A program made the position numbers and the translations under genes. Shown here piece after piece: positions 11,879 through 24,500 of a DNA stretch of 64,000 nucleotides (the stretch's first letter is position 1; each line of letters opens with the position of its first letter). This DNA is from Heliocidaris tuberculata (Eukaryota; Echinodermata; Echinoidea; Camarodonta; Echinometridae): positions 15,539,020 to 15,603,019 of the forward strand of contig CM046835.1 of the NCBI GenBank assembly GCA_025618425.1, written 5' to 3'. The notes beneath the pieces are model-generated. The model ran no database searches, was not told the origin of the DNA, and saw only the letters and a list, made by a program, of their open reading frames with translations.

Positions 11879-12188
11879 GATGACATTGAGGCAGCAAGAA
11901 AAAAAAAAGTATTCTGGAATGGCAGGGGAGCGTTTCATCAAGCGTTTTGTCAGTGATTTTTACCGACAACTGTTATAACCCTCAACTGATGACATTGAGG
12001 CAGCAAGAAAAAAAAAGTATTCTGGAATGGCAAGGGAACGTTTCATCAAGCGTTTTGTCAGTGATTTTTACCGACAACTGTTATAACCCTCAACTGATGA
12101 CATTGAGGCAGCAAGAAAAAAAAAGTATTCTGGAATGGCAGGGGAGCGTTTCATCAAGCGTTTTGTCAGTGATTTTTACCGACAACTG
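11879..12188. repeat. 109-bp tandem repeat, about three copies
   Basis: Units start at GATGACATTGAGGCAGC (11879, 11988, 12096), nearly identical, with periods of 109 and 108 bp. Each contains the left arm of a small MITE (GGGGAGCGTTTCATCAAGCG). Confidence 0.93.
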
Positions 12189-13026
12189 TTAAAACCCTAA
12201 AAGGACTTGGGGGGGGGGGGATGATGGCCCCCCTAGACTATTTTCGCCGCGAAATTCGAACCGCTGCACCACTTACTGACTTTTTTCTTTCAAGTCTTGC
12301 GCATTTTTTTAAGCCTAGTTTTCGAAAATCGGTCGTACCGTTACCGAGTCATGTGACCTTTTGTGACCTCATGTCAGCCTGAAAATGGAGAATTTCTGAG
12401 TTTTGTGTACAAAACTAATGGGGAAACGGCATTTCCTCATATTCTTCCATTATGACCTATAATTTTGTATTTAAGCTGTTATAATCATCTATTCTAACTG
12501 AATAGTGGTCCAGATAACACCTTGAAACAGCAAACTTTAAAAAACAATAAAAAAGTTAAGCTGAAAAACAAATACATACATAAGAAATTCGTAAAACAAT
12601 AGAATACATAAGAATTAAAATCACTATCAATTTTTTCTTTCATAATAATGTTTTTAATGTTTATAAAGAGCTTCTTGCATAGAAATTTTATGTCCAGGGC
12701 CTTTTTTTACTTTATATCACTCAAAAATGTGTATTTACGCATATAATTTGAGTAAATTATACTGAATTTTAAAAATAAAGATTAAAATTAAAATAACGAT
12801 GGATTTGTGTTCTTTACGTTATTCATGAGGTCTGTGCAAAATTTTGCGGCGATCGGTCATGTCGCGGACGAGATATCAAGGGGGGCCATCATGCCCCCCC
12901 GTCCTCGATACCTCTGAAATAGCCCAGTCTTTTTAGGGATAAGCTACTGAAATCCTTGCATCTGATTGGCTGAGAGCAAATTTGTCAGTAAAAATCATTG
13001 ACAAGACACTTGATGAAATGCTCCCC
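12141..13026. mobile_element. Small foldback MITE split by a nested TTAA element
   Basis: The left arm GGGGAGCGTTTCATCAAGCG (12141) pairs with CACTTGATGAAATGCTCCCC ending at 13026. Without the nested insertion (12189-12942) the MITE is about 130 bp. Confidence 0.78.
12189..12942. mobile_element. TTAA-bounded element, piggyBac-like MITE family 1, copy 1
   Basis: The left end TTAAAACCCTAAAAGGAC mirrors CTTTTTAGGGATAA. Both termini carry G-run/C-run blocks with a GATGATGGCC / GGCCATCATG pair. The interior shares CTTTCAAGTCTTGCGCAT and GTGACCTTTTGTGACCTCATG with copies at 27349 and 56753. It has no ORF, so it is non-autonomous. Confidence 0.78.
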
Positions 13027-13467
13027 AGGTGTCAAAAACAATTTGACGCATTTCACATTCTACAGGTATTTAAACAAAGGAATGTGCAAACTGCAGCTTG
13101 TTAGGTGTTTTAATTACATGTGTGTAAATGTACTCTCAGTTGAAAGTGCCAATCGTTTTTTGAATATCCAGTACAATTCAAGGAACCTACAAGTGAAGTA
13201 CATGTATGTTGATGTAAGAATGAAACTCTTTTAATAATGCAAACACAGATATTTGATATTTCTCAGATTTTAGTGACTGTGAATACCAATAAAAAGTGTT
13301 TTTAATATTCTGTTCATGTGTTGAAATAATACATACAAGAAATGAATATAGCACCAACATTATTTCAACTTATGATGCAATCAAATTCAAAAATCATGTC
13401 ATCACTTTGTAAATCAATATACATGTAATTCTTATACATGTACAGGGAATCACTGTAAAAGATCCTG

Positions 13468-13786
13468 GGGGTGTTTCATAAAGCTGTTCGTAAAGTTACA
13501 CATGACTTTACGAACGACTTGAATACGAAGTGCCAGATAGGATGCCCAAATTTTTTCCTGGTGTTTTAACAAATTGTGACCGTATTTCCAACACCCTCAA
13601 TTAAATTGTGGCAAAAAATATACTTTGCATTAAAAATGTTTGTTATAATAAGAATGTTAATCTACATCTGCACAGTATAACTTTAGTTGATGCAGTTAAA
13701 AATGAATGAGCATCCCATTTGGCTTGTCATATTTAAGTCATTTGTAAAGTCATGCGTAACTTGACGAACAGCTTTATGAAACACCC
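13468..13786. mobile_element. Long-TIR MITE (GGGTGTTTCATAAAGCTG)
   Basis: About 80 bp at each end are imperfect inverted repeats starting GGGTGTTTCATAAAGCTG. Each arm contains its own small inverted pair (GTAAAGT...ACTTTAC). No ORF. Confidence 0.85.
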
Positions 13787-14116
13787 ACTGCTAAAGTTTC
13801 GATGTTCCATCACCAAATATTGCAAATTACATGAGGATGCATTTTATAGTACATATTGGGTACAGCAAACTGTCTTTAGTCATAATGTGGACATGAGGAT
13901 ATAAGTCATTGCAGATATAAAGCCATTACATACATTACAGACCAAGATTATTGGAAAATGGAGATTATGATAATCATACAATAATTTTAAACATTCTCAA
14001 AATTGCTTGGTAGGAGTGTATCAACCATTGGAAAAATATAACTAAGATGTTTTTACACAATTTGCTTCACGAGCCAAACATATATCTTAGAATATGCAAT
14101 GAATAAGTACCCAACC

Positions 14117-14709
14117 TTAAAGGGAAATCCTACCTTAATAGCAAGTTGCTTTGAAAGAAAGAGGAAAAATCAGAGAAGCAGATTGGTGAAAGTTTGAACG
14201 AAATCAGACAAGTAATAAGAAAGTTATGAATTTTTGAAAGTTGTAATCACTATACATAGGGGAATTTCAAATTGGCCAAATAGGTAATGTCACTGTGATG
14301 TAGCTGTGGACAACTCCCCCATTCACTCCAACACACAAAATGGCTAAAATGTTACTTTTTTTCAAAATGTATTACTCAGTAGGATCTTCTTCTTTCATGA
14401 GGACCTATAACAATATGCTATCTCCAATATATTCTGAGTACTGCCCCGAGGGTAAAAGCGCCTCAAAGAAAACCGCAAATTAATGGTATTTTTGTGTAAG
14501 ACAAATGGGAGAGTTGTCCACAAAAATGTCACAATCGAATCACCAAATTGCCAATTTGAGATTTGCATAGATGTAGTGATCTCATTTTTCAAACTTCCAT
14601 AACTTTCTTATTCCTTGTCCGATTTCTTTCAAACTTTCACCATCCTGTTTTTCTTATTTTTCTGCTTACACACAAATCATCTCATTACAAAGGTTGGATT
14701 GCCCTTTAA
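14117..14709. mobile_element. TTAA-bounded MITE family 2, copy 1
   Basis: Starts TTAAAGGGAAATCC and ends GGATTGCCCTTTAA. Long arms contain GAAAGTTTGAACGAAATC and its inverse. Closely matches 31412-31998. Confidence 0.88.
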
Positions 14710-16072
14710 GAGGGCTGGATGGGGGAAAATAAATCATTACATTCATACATTGACATATTTTTCCAAGTTTTTGCTTTCCAAGCCTCTAAGAATCTTTCTG
14801 AGAGGAAAAAATGGCTCTCATTATATGTGTACAACATACATTTGTAAGACACATATATGGCTAGAGTGCCCAAGTCTGCGCAGCGCCCTTGTCTGCGCAC
14901 ATGCGTAACTGCACGATTCTAATAAAAACCAATGAACAAACTTTTAATCTTCATTACAGCGATACATATTCATGCAAAAACGAGTCAAAATATTGAAAAA
15001 AGATCTTATTTCAGTTATTTTATTCACAAGCCTCCAAATGTTGTCTTTCATGTAAAAAAAAAACATTAACTATGTGTAAACTGAATGAGTGCGTAGAGAC
15101 GGGCACCATCGTTTTTCAGTGACAAAATGACACGGTCGTCTTTTCTTGTAAAAATGGCATTTTTCTTGCTCTGATTTTGATAAGATTTTTTGCACACTTA
15201 CTCTTTAGAATATCAGGAATAATATATGATCATGCATTAGATGAATATTAAATTAATTCTTGTTCAATTTCAAGTCACATCTTAGGTGCGCAGACATAGG
15301 GCTCCCCATCATACTGTAAATGTACAGTAAATGAAAAATAAAAATCACAAAAACACAAAACAATCAAATTTGCATTGAGTATAATAATGATCAACAGATC
15401 AAGGCAATCTTCATACCAGCATTACCATGACAGGAAATGTGACATTGCCCCCCCCCCCCCCCCCATTCTAGTCAGAATGAATATTAATCCAGGTTTTTCA
15501 AGATTATGCTAAGGGTGAGGGAAATCAAAAGACTCAAAGTTGCCTTGGTGCACTAACTCATTTTGATAAAATGTTCTCAAGAATTAAGAGCAGAGTAATT
15601 AGTTCAGTTCTCCAGATTTTCAAGATGTTGGGGAAAATAATACCTCTTTGCATATTCAAATGTCAAAATTTAACAAACTATCAGTCTTTTAGAGGAACTG
15701 AAAAAACCCCACAAAAACAACATGTATTCAATAATGTACACAACATGTATTCAATAATGTACACAACATGTATTCAATAATGTACACAACATGTATGTGT
15801 ATTTCAAAAACAATCTGAAGGGAAACCCTAAATGTGTGTCTATTACAGTTCAAACAAAACATATTGTATTTAAGACAGAACTTGTTTGGTTTGAAACAAA
15901 TAATTTCACCTAGGAAAAAAATCCCTAACTCATTCTGTTCTTTCAATGAACATTCATTTGGTAATTTGAAGTCAGCATATGTCTTAATTACATGAACAGG
16001 ATCGATTGATCGGTCGACAGAGACAGAGAGACAGAGAGAGAGAGACACACACACACACAGATGCAACTTTGT
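14710..16072. other. Gene-free region left of the BED/hAT-derived gene
   Basis: Apart from the 23-bp repeat, a C run near 15450 and a GA/CA run near 16020-16060, nothing is recognised. It may include the gene's 3' UTR. Confidence 0.5.
15718..15795. repeat. 23-bp tandem repeat, 3.4 copies
   Basis: CAACATGTATTCAATAATGT plus ACA repeats exactly, with period 23. Confidence 0.95.
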
Positions 16073-16265
16073 TACTGTAAAACCAATAATGTTCGCGAAT
16101 TTTAAGCGACAGCCATTTTCACAGTACAAAACTCACGATTTGCAAAAATTTAGTGTTGTGTCAATTATGATTCAATGATTTCGCGGCATAAAGCTTTCGT
16201 GAATCTGGACCACTCAAGATATTTGTGAACATCAAATGCCCGCAAATAATTCTAGTTTTACAGTA
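16073..16265. mobile_element. Short MITE with TACTGTAAAAC termini
   Basis: TACTGTAAAACCAATAATGT at the left; inverted TACTGTAAAACTAGAATTAT at the right. The interior has TTCGCG-type motifs. 193 bp, consistent with a TA target. Confidence 0.75.
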
Positions 16266-16707
16266 TAATGTAAGGCGACAAAATTCTTCAATTAACATGA
16301 ACACTTCAACTGGAATAAATAAGAAACAAAAAGGCACATATCATTCCATAATCCAACATATTTACATATGAACAACAACAATAAAATAAGTATCTTAGCA
16401 CTCTATATTATAAACAATTAGATAGCCATGAAGAAAATGACTGCATACGCTTGAAAGAAGATTGTTTTTTAAATATATCTGGAAATTTGAGATGCATTTA
16501 TACAGCTCAGTGTCTGGAAGTTGCTTCATGAGTATGACAAAAAATTTCAATCAGTTGTTAACAATTACAATTTAAACAAGTTGATAATAATGTGCCTCTT
16601 GATTAGACCTCCTAACTAAGATCTCACAACTTCCTGCTGAGATCGTACAGATTATCAACAAGTTGTGATTCATACTTCAGAGTTCATTCTCTGCATCATG
16701 AAATGGC

Positions 16708-19700
16708 CTATGATAGAATAGACCAATTCTTATTCAAGAAGATAAGTGGTCCAGCAGTGTCCACCTCAAGGAGAGCCCTCTTCAAGTCAACCTTTGACGT
16801 TCCTGTCATGATGTCACTCCAGGACTGGACTACAGCAGGTACAGCAAGATAACAGCGTGCGATCTTCGACAGCTCAGGAAATTTGCCCTGGTTCATACGC
16901 CACCAGTCCAATGGGCACATGTCTCTAGAGAGGGGTGGGTAGGACAGGTAGGTTGTGACCTCAGCATCTGTGCTCTCTGGCTTGCTGTTGAACTCATCCT
17001 CACCAAACAGACAAAGGAACGGTGAGACACTGTTGGCTGACGGGTCGTCAGACTCCTGATTTGTACTGGCATTTGCTGACACAAGCTGTTTGAGAGCATC
17101 AATGACATCCAGTTTGTCATCATCTGCAATGAACTTGAGTTGCTTGAAGCGGGGGTCCAAGAGTGCAGAAAGCATAGTGACTGAAGATGGCATGATGGCA
17201 TTGAGATCCCATTTATCTCGGACCTGGAATAGAATAAACGATGAATGATTCTTTTATTCTATTGTTTAGATAATATCGCTGTCCAACTTAAAAAGGGGAT
17301 AACTTATCAGGTGGCTTAAATCTTTAATCAATTACAAATTTACAACAATGAAATAGCTTTATTTTACAAAACGATGTTTGTAAGAATGATCAAATTTGAC
17401 CGTTTTCTGTTTAGAAAAACCAACTGACTCTCTGACTTTGATTTGAATTAAAACCAAGATGTTCTATTTACTGGGTATTTGTCTCAATGAGAAATATGCA
17501 GAGCATTGATTTGAATTTACCTCCTTGGTAATACAACTGAAAGGGGTTTTACCACCAGCTTTATGAAATGAGAAATATGGAGTGCAATGATTTGAATTTA
17601 CTTTGTTGGAAATGAAAGAGAGAGATAGAGAGTTTTCTGGCACTATGTTTTCAAATAAGAAATATGCAGTACATCTCTCTCTATTTAAAATTATCTTATC
17701 ACCAAAAGCAATGAAAGGTGATGTTTAAAAAAAAAAAAAAAAAGTTCTGCAATTCAAGTTTGAGGGATAATACATGTATATCTTGTATTGCTTTATCATC
17801 ATACATGAATGTGGTATCATTATAAAGCTTGATTATTTCTCTTTACAATGGTGTGTCATGCAATCATGAAATGCGCTGTCCTGAAATCTCAGTAAGTCAG
17901 TAAATCTCAGTAAATTATTTTGGGGCATAGCTGCCAATATTTTGAAATTTGAATTAGTAACAAAAGCATCATTTTGGATTTTTTTATTTGTAACAAAAGA
18001 AAACGAAAACATATGCGCAGCATGACATAAACACAGGCTTACCTGCTTTTCCTTACATTTGACTAATACTATTCTCCCACATTACCACTCAGAGCTCTGT
18101 ATGTTGCTGATTTTGCTCTCTTCAATAAAGTGGAGTCAAATTCTCTCATGCAGCAGGGTCTAAAAGGGGGGGGGGGGACAATCACAAAAATGGTGGGCAC
18201 AATGCATACTTTTTTTCCAAAAGGGATGTGCCCCCCCTTAAATTTGCTACTCTTCCAAACAAAAGGGGATAACATCATCCATGGCTCTACAGCAATGACC
18301 ACATGGACACCATGCAAACACATTTCATGCTTTAAAGAAAAGTGCATTACACGACTAACATTCATGCAAGACATGCACTGTCTTCTTGGCACTATTCAAA
18401 ACACAATGCATCTTCAAAAGAAATGGAGATTTCAGTGTTGAAAACAATGCATTTTGCAACATTTCCCTTCTGACTTTTGCCCTATATTCAGGAGAACTGC
18501 ACATTCCATGACTGCATAATCATGGCATCACACATAATTGTAAAGAGGAATAAAAAAACTTTTCAATGATACCAGTTTCTTTTTTCATAGATCAGTAACA
18601 AGAAAGATATCATCCCTCAAACGTGAATTGCAGAATTTTTTTGGAGGGGTTTATATTTACCCCTAGGAAATATGTAGTGCATCCACTTGAATTAACTTCC
18701 TTGGAAATGAAACTGAGAAGGGTTTTAGCACTGTGTTTTCCAGTGGAAAATATGCAGGGCATTGACTGGAACTTACCTCCTTGGCAATGAAACTGAGGAA
18801 CTCGCTGATCATGGACCCATCATCCTCTCGACCCTCACAATGTTGCAGCATGCTATGAACCACTGGCAGAAGGCAGGCAACAGAACCACTCTTCTGGTCA
18901 CTCAAGACAGTTAGGGCTGCTCTCAAGATCTGGAGGGACTGTACCAATTGACTGGCACTCTCCCACTCGTGGATATACATTAGCTGGTTTTTCTCATCCA
19001 AGAGTTTTACAGCCTCAATCTCATCTTGCAGAGTAATAACCTAGAATGAAAAGAATATATGAAGACATGTACAAAGTCATAGGTTATATTTCACACCATA
19101 ATAATATTACCAGATCATTCACAGTACTAGTACTGGGTCAATTTTTTTTTCAACATCTCTCAAAATACATTACAAATAACGATAAAAAGGTATATACCCT
19201 AAAAACAATCTCATTCAATATTATCATCAACCCTGTGTAAACAGGTTGTGTCTTTGTGAATAAAAAGAGCCATAACTACTTATAGAGTACCAGCGTGACG
19301 TCATACCGGCCAAGTCGTCAAGGTTGCTGGTTCCAAACAATTATGTACTAAAAAAATGGCGTGGTGATCATAGTCATACCAGCGCCAAACCCTGAAATTG
19401 CCCTGCTCCAGCCTGTTGCTTGAATGACTTCGCGGTGAACCTCATGCGCGGGCTCTGTTGTTTGGAACCAGTATCCTAGACGACGAGCGAATATGACGTC
19501 AGCACTTCAGTACTCTATGACTTTAAATACAATCTTGAGTTGTAGTAATGACAGAGGAGATATTTCCACAAATTCAAACAAAGATGTATTCAAAACTTAG
19601 ATTTACTAAATAGTAAGCAAAGAAAGTTAAGCAAATCGAGCTAAATTTTATAGTCCTGAAAATATATCCAGATTTTCCCTCAAAGCAATAACAAAATAGA

Positions 19701-22700
19701 ATTTCAATAGAAACTTGAGAAAAGCGATTATTGTTATGCACCTCCATTACCAGAACTCAAGATTAGCTTTGATAGAAAAATGATTTAAAATATATAATTT
19801 GAATTATTTTAATCCAGATCCACCTGAAATGGAATACCTAATCAATACTGAAGTTTATATTTCAGGGGGGAATCTGCCCTGATATAAAGTTGATCCCCCC
19901 CCCCAAAAAAAAAGGCAGGATATTTTATAAGCTAAGAATACCGAATTCTTACCTTTTGCAGCATATCAGCAATACACAACCATGATCCTTTGTTGTAGTC
20001 TTGGAGTTCCACATTAACCTTACTCTCAGCTTTCGCCTTATTCAGCATCTCTCTAGCTTCCTCATTTTGCAAGAAGTAGCTGACCATTTTGGCAACGTCC
20101 TCCACCACGTCCTTGACACTGGACACCTGCAACCCAAGTGAGACACATTGCTCCAGCTTCTCCGCTGCACAACTCATGCTGTCACAAAGCAACGAACCCC
20201 CAACTTTGCCAATCTGGGTTCCCTTCAGCATCCCTTGCCGATTTACCACTGCTGTTATGCTTTCAAGGGAGAGTTGGTACTGGCTGATCAAGTTACGGAT
20301 GCACATGCTCAGCTCACTGCAGGAGGGCTTGGTGGATACCCGGTCTGTACCCAGCACCCAGGACTCTCGATTCCATTGATGGGTCAGATAGTGGATTGTG
20401 ACAGTGAGGTAATTGTTCTTATCACTGCCTGCCCACACTTCATACATCAGGCCAAAGTTCTTTGCATCTTTGTTCAGGCATATTTTAAGCTTCTCCTAAA
20501 AAAATATGATAAAGAAATGAGGTTTGAAATAAGCCATACGACCAAATTGTACACAGTTTTTGTCAGTAAGCTTCCAAGTTAACGGTAGTCTAACAGCATA
20601 CCTGCACTACTTGGAAAAAACCTAGAAGTAAAAGTACTTTCCAATTACTGTTTTGTCTTCATTCACTAATTAATGTGATTTCTCTCAATTCCTATTGGCT
20701 GCATACAAATGAGAATCTTATCATGAACTGTAAGAAACACTAACAGAGTTATGGTTTGAAGTTAAAAATCCCAATTACATGTTTTTCAATCACTACAGAC
20801 AAAAAAGAAATGGTAAACATCAGATAATCAAAGTACGAAATCTTGCACTTTCAATCTTTTTTCTTGGTTCACCGTTGCAGTCTTGCAGAATCTTCTACTG
20901 ATGTACCACTACCATGCTCAATACATTGACAATAATTGAATTTATTACAGAATATTACCTTGTTCTATCAGGAATATTGTTATATCAGACCTCTTTATAC
21001 TGAGTTTCCACTGTATATGCAGTAAAGCCAAAATAACATTACTTTTCAACATAATTTTTGCAAATTACCTGTGACTCTTCATATTTTGCCATTAACATTG
21101 AATGAGCTACATATTTGTTCAGCATTGTGTAGCCTGGTTCCAGCTCTAGGACAAACCGGATGAACCCTTCATCTTCAACCATGCTCACTGGAAGCAGACT
21201 CTGGGCCAGAAGCATCACGACATGCGAGTTGATAAATTTTGATCTCTCTGGACCACAGGCAATCTTCACCGCAGCATTGGATGTTGAAGTGGAGGGTGAT
21301 GAGACACTGTTGCCACGTAGAGAGCCTTTGCCAGATGGTGATCCACTGACGCTCACACGGAACGTTGGACCAGACTTGGGGGAACGAACTCTCCGTCCCG
21401 TCTTCCATTCTCCCCCTTCTTTGTAAATTCTTGCAGAGGGCCCAACAACCTAAATTGACAAAGACACAAAGTCATTTGTTCTGGTCCAAGAGGTTCAAGT
21501 GATGATGAAAAATGTGTTTGGTTTCAGATGTAAACAAAACAACAACAAAAATTATAATAATATTCCCTTAATTTTCTGATTTTTTCAAAGACACTACCGT
21601 ATAGGGTCAACTACAACTCACCAAGGTGTTCACTCTAGATTGCCATGCATCTTTGATAAACCACATGTTAAGTGATAATATTTCCATAAACACTGGCGAG
21701 TTCTCAAAAATATTGTATCCAATAATTTGCCTTTTTTTTCCTGTTAATTCTTGAAATAAACATAACAGTAACATTTCAAGTTTCCCTAGGAGGAGATGCT
21801 ATGGTATAGTGAAGAACCTTTCAATCGCGGGGGTCAATGGGAAAGGGTTTTTCCAGGGCATTTTTCATAACCTGCCAAACCGGCTAGATTAGAATGGTGG
21901 ATATAAAATCCTGGCTTCCCGGAGTGTATACGGCATATAGCCCTTTTTTTTTTTTTTTTTACACTCCAGAAAGCCATCCTGGCTAGGTAGAATGGGTAGA
22001 TTAATCAGCGATATCGTGAAATAGGTCCCCCTCATTCACTCCGCACACTATCGGTTTATTGCGTGCAATGCTGCCTATGCCAGGGGACTTCATTCCGAAT
22101 CCTCCTCAATACTAGTTTTAGTTTTAGTTGTAACACGCAAGTGTGTGCGTACACACTGTCACTGAATGACTCAATGTCAAGAGACTTGAGGAGGGACTTA
22201 TTTCACGATTAGGCCGCTTAAATTATACATTTAGACTATTAAAAATGTTAATGATGGGGGGACCTAAAGTAAAGCTGCGCACTTTGTTAGCAGCGGCTAA
22301 AAAGTCACCTTTTCAATGATTTATGCGAATTTCTCTTATATATATCTTGGTTGGTTCTACATATTCTTAAATTCCTGAGAAAATTATGACAGACAAATAT
22401 CAATAATATTAATATTCAATTTCAAGTCGATGTCGATACCCATGTCGAATTTGGTCGAAAAAATGAAAGGGTCCTAAAGCTACACACATGTAATGAATGC
22501 AAATCTTGATTTTTAAGCTGACTGATGTGAATTTCATCCCAATTTGCAAATAGTAATAATATTGATCACAAAAAAATAAAGGAAAATTACTCATTCCTTT
22601 TGGCGAACGTGAATGATAATCTTGTTGCTCAGTCACACCAAAAGTTTGGCGCACTGAACGCGTCGCAATGCACGTATTTGCGGGGTGCATAGCTTTAGGA

Positions 22701-24500
22701 CCTGCGTACAGTAGCTTTAGCCTTAGGTCAGGACCCCCGACCATAGACCTATTTTAGTATTTAACTAAGTCCTAAACAGGTAGCTAGGCAGTCATAGCAG
22801 TAATATGCAGCAGGCGGGCAAGTGGGGCAACCCCAGCCTCAGGCCCTCAGGTCATCAGCTTAGCCTTAGCATGCTTTTACTAGCTTAGCTCTGTCGAGCG
22901 CCAGGCCTGCATTCATGTAGACAGAAAAATCTGTCTGTTTGGAGTTTTATAACATTTTCTGACTTTTGAGGTTCTCCTCCAAAATTCCGTGAAGCCAGAC
23001 ATAGACATAGTCTCAGTGGAGCATATTTCCGAAAGAAATAGACTGATTTTTCGGTCTAGCATTCATGCAGCAACAGGGCCTAGGACTACTACTACTACTC
23101 GGGCCTAGCACTTATAGTCAAGGATCGTAATTCCGAACAGATTGTATTACCGAATGTGTACAGTTAAGCGCCTAAAAATAATGGGTTTTCATACGCGTGG
23201 GATTACACGTATGAAAACCACACTATTGAAACAAAGGTTGTCTTTTTCCCATAGGTTTCACACGTTCGGTAGGGATATGGGGTCGGGCTATTAAACTAGG
23301 GCGAACTCGGCACTGCGCGGTGACTATGTTTCAAGAGTTGAAGTCCCCACTACACACCGTACCCTTTTTTAGCCTTAAATTTCATGTTTTGTATAATTTT
23401 ACTTCTTGAAATTTTCAACATTACTTCTTTGCTAATCATTTTACACATTGATATCAAATAATTTGAATTCAAGTGTTTTGAAATGTGTAATTAATGCAAA
23501 ATTCAACACAAGTGTTTGCGATCAATTTAACTCTCTAGTCTAGGCTCACTTAGCCGCGATTTTCCGCCAAGGCCGAGTTAGCCCACATCCGTTCGGAAAT
23601 ACAGTACCTTTTTCAAGGGACCAAAACGCCGCGTCGTAGGGAAGGGCTTCACTCGGAAGGGAATATCGTATTAAATCTACGGTACGTTGTCTTTTTAAAA
23701 TTCCATCATCAACTTCTTTTTCTGTAGGACTTTGAGCATTCATTAGATTTAGAGGTCTAGATCTAGATCTATGTAAGTTTGACAGATATTCGTTTGATAT
23801 TTTATTTGCTATCGTTGATTTTCTGAAAAGTGTTCGGACACTGGATCAACCACCATACATGACTTACTACTTTATAGCAGCAGGCCAATCGCCAGGCGCA
23901 GCTTGATCTTGAGCCGGCCGGGCATGGAGATGAGGAATGCAGGCACTGTTTATACACTACACTGTAGATCTACTGGCAAGTGGCATACATTACCAAGCAT
24001 GCCAAGATCAGCAGACAGTCTTCTTATCATTTTATCAAGGAAGGCCGGATAAGGGCGTAGAATCTACCTGAATGATACTTCCAAATCACACATTTATTTT
24101 CAAAAAAGTGTGTTTCAATACTGTTCTTCATAGCGAATGGTTTCATTTAGATCTAAAGTTGACGAAAATGACAAATATGAATGGAGGCTGAATTGAATTG
24201 ATTAATTCGACCGATAACTCTGACCGATTTGTTGTTCAGTGATCATTGTTGGTCGATAACACAACACACACACACGATACTACACTGTACCTCGAACTCT
24301 TGCATTTGGTGGGCCGCAGTCAGATGATAACGCAAGTTAGTAGTGCCGCCTGTGTACTTCATTGTTTTGTTGCAAATGTTACATCGGGCCACTTTTGCGT
24401 CCAAATCACAGCTAATATATTGCCAGACTTGAGACCGACTAGGTGCTTGTTTTTTTCCTGGTGTCTTTGACATCTTCATGGGGCTTTTATTATCCTCCAT
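16708..24500 (-). CDS. BED zinc-finger / hAT-transposase-like protein (5 exons), probable domesticated transposase
   Basis: Exons 5' to 3' on minus: 24291-24500, 21069-21449, 19953-20495, 18777-19040, 16708-17223 (stop at 16708-16710). All introns are phase 0 and the joined product is 637 aa. Residues 1-70 hold a BED finger (C40, C43, H59, H64, with upstream W26). Next come a basic, Ser-rich linker (GRRVRSPKSG), then the hAT body: YLTVTIHYLT and VLGT near 227-247, WLCIADMLQK, the LLDPRFK motif at the start of exon 5, and a C-terminal dimerisation-like region (YPPLSRDMCPLDWW, LIFLNKN). Against the hAT consensus, the first catalytic Asp before W218 is Glu216, the VxxDNAxNM Asp is missing (VVNRQGM), the CxxH motif reads CDSM, and the SER motif is absent (QSWSDIM). 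Introns, an open frame and lost catalysis suggest a ZBED-like host gene, probably DNA-binding. Whether it is transcribed is not visible here. Confidence 0.82.
17491..18805. repeat. 80-87-bp units copied from an exon/intron border
   Basis: Units starting GAAATATG at 17491, 17572, 17659 and 18667 resemble the sequence across the exon 4 donor of the BED/hAT-derived gene (from 18745). Each keeps GAATTTAC(C/T)TCCTTGG-like sequence, i.e. a donor-like GGAGGTAAATTC on minus. Confidence 0.72.
19285..19515. mobile_element. TA-flanked MITE with GAGTAC termini
   Basis: Starts GAGTACCAGCGTGACGTCAT and ends with the inverted ATGACGTCAGCACTTCAGTA-CTC, with TA on each side (19283-19284, 19516-19517). It lies in intron 3 of the BED/hAT-derived gene. 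The TA duplication suggests a mariner-type source. Confidence 0.82.
22253..22690. repeat. Dispersed repeat shared with 45602-46015
   Basis: Shares AAGCTGACTGATGTGAATTT, a TTTCAAGTCG-GTACCGATGCC-like block and AAAATGAAAAGGTCC-like blocks with the second copy, in the same orientation. Lies in intron 1 of the BED/hAT-derived gene. Non-coding, unclassified. Confidence 0.75.
23115..23858. mobile_element. Hairpin MITE, copy 2, interrupted by a nested insertion
   Basis: Matches copy 1 throughout but is split by about 320 bp. It lies in intron 1 of the BED/hAT-derived gene. Confidence 0.8.
23270..23589. mobile_element. Small element nested in hairpin MITE copy 2
   Basis: The 7-bp sequence CGTTCGG occurs just before it (23263-23269) and just after it (23590-23596), and both flanks align to the uninterrupted MITE, so this is a clean insertion with target duplication. 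The ends (GATATGGGG and, inverted, GATGTGGG) are weakly similar. It has no coding content. Confidence 0.75.
24291..24500 (-). CDS. First exon of the BED/hAT-derived gene (BED zinc finger)
   Basis: The ATG at 24498-24500 opens a 70-codon exon ending at a GTACAG donor. The BED finger has CNIC, then NLRYH and AAH, giving C-x2-C-x15-H-x4-H. In the family this domain binds DNA. Intron 1 (21450-24290) contains a copy of the hairpin MITE that itself carries a 320-bp insertion. Confidence 0.85.

Noticed and set aside
11947..12192. Repeat protein with 36-residue periodicity
   Set aside because: The 109-bp tandem DNA repeat contains MITE arm sequence, and the period is not a steady multiple of three (109 then 108).
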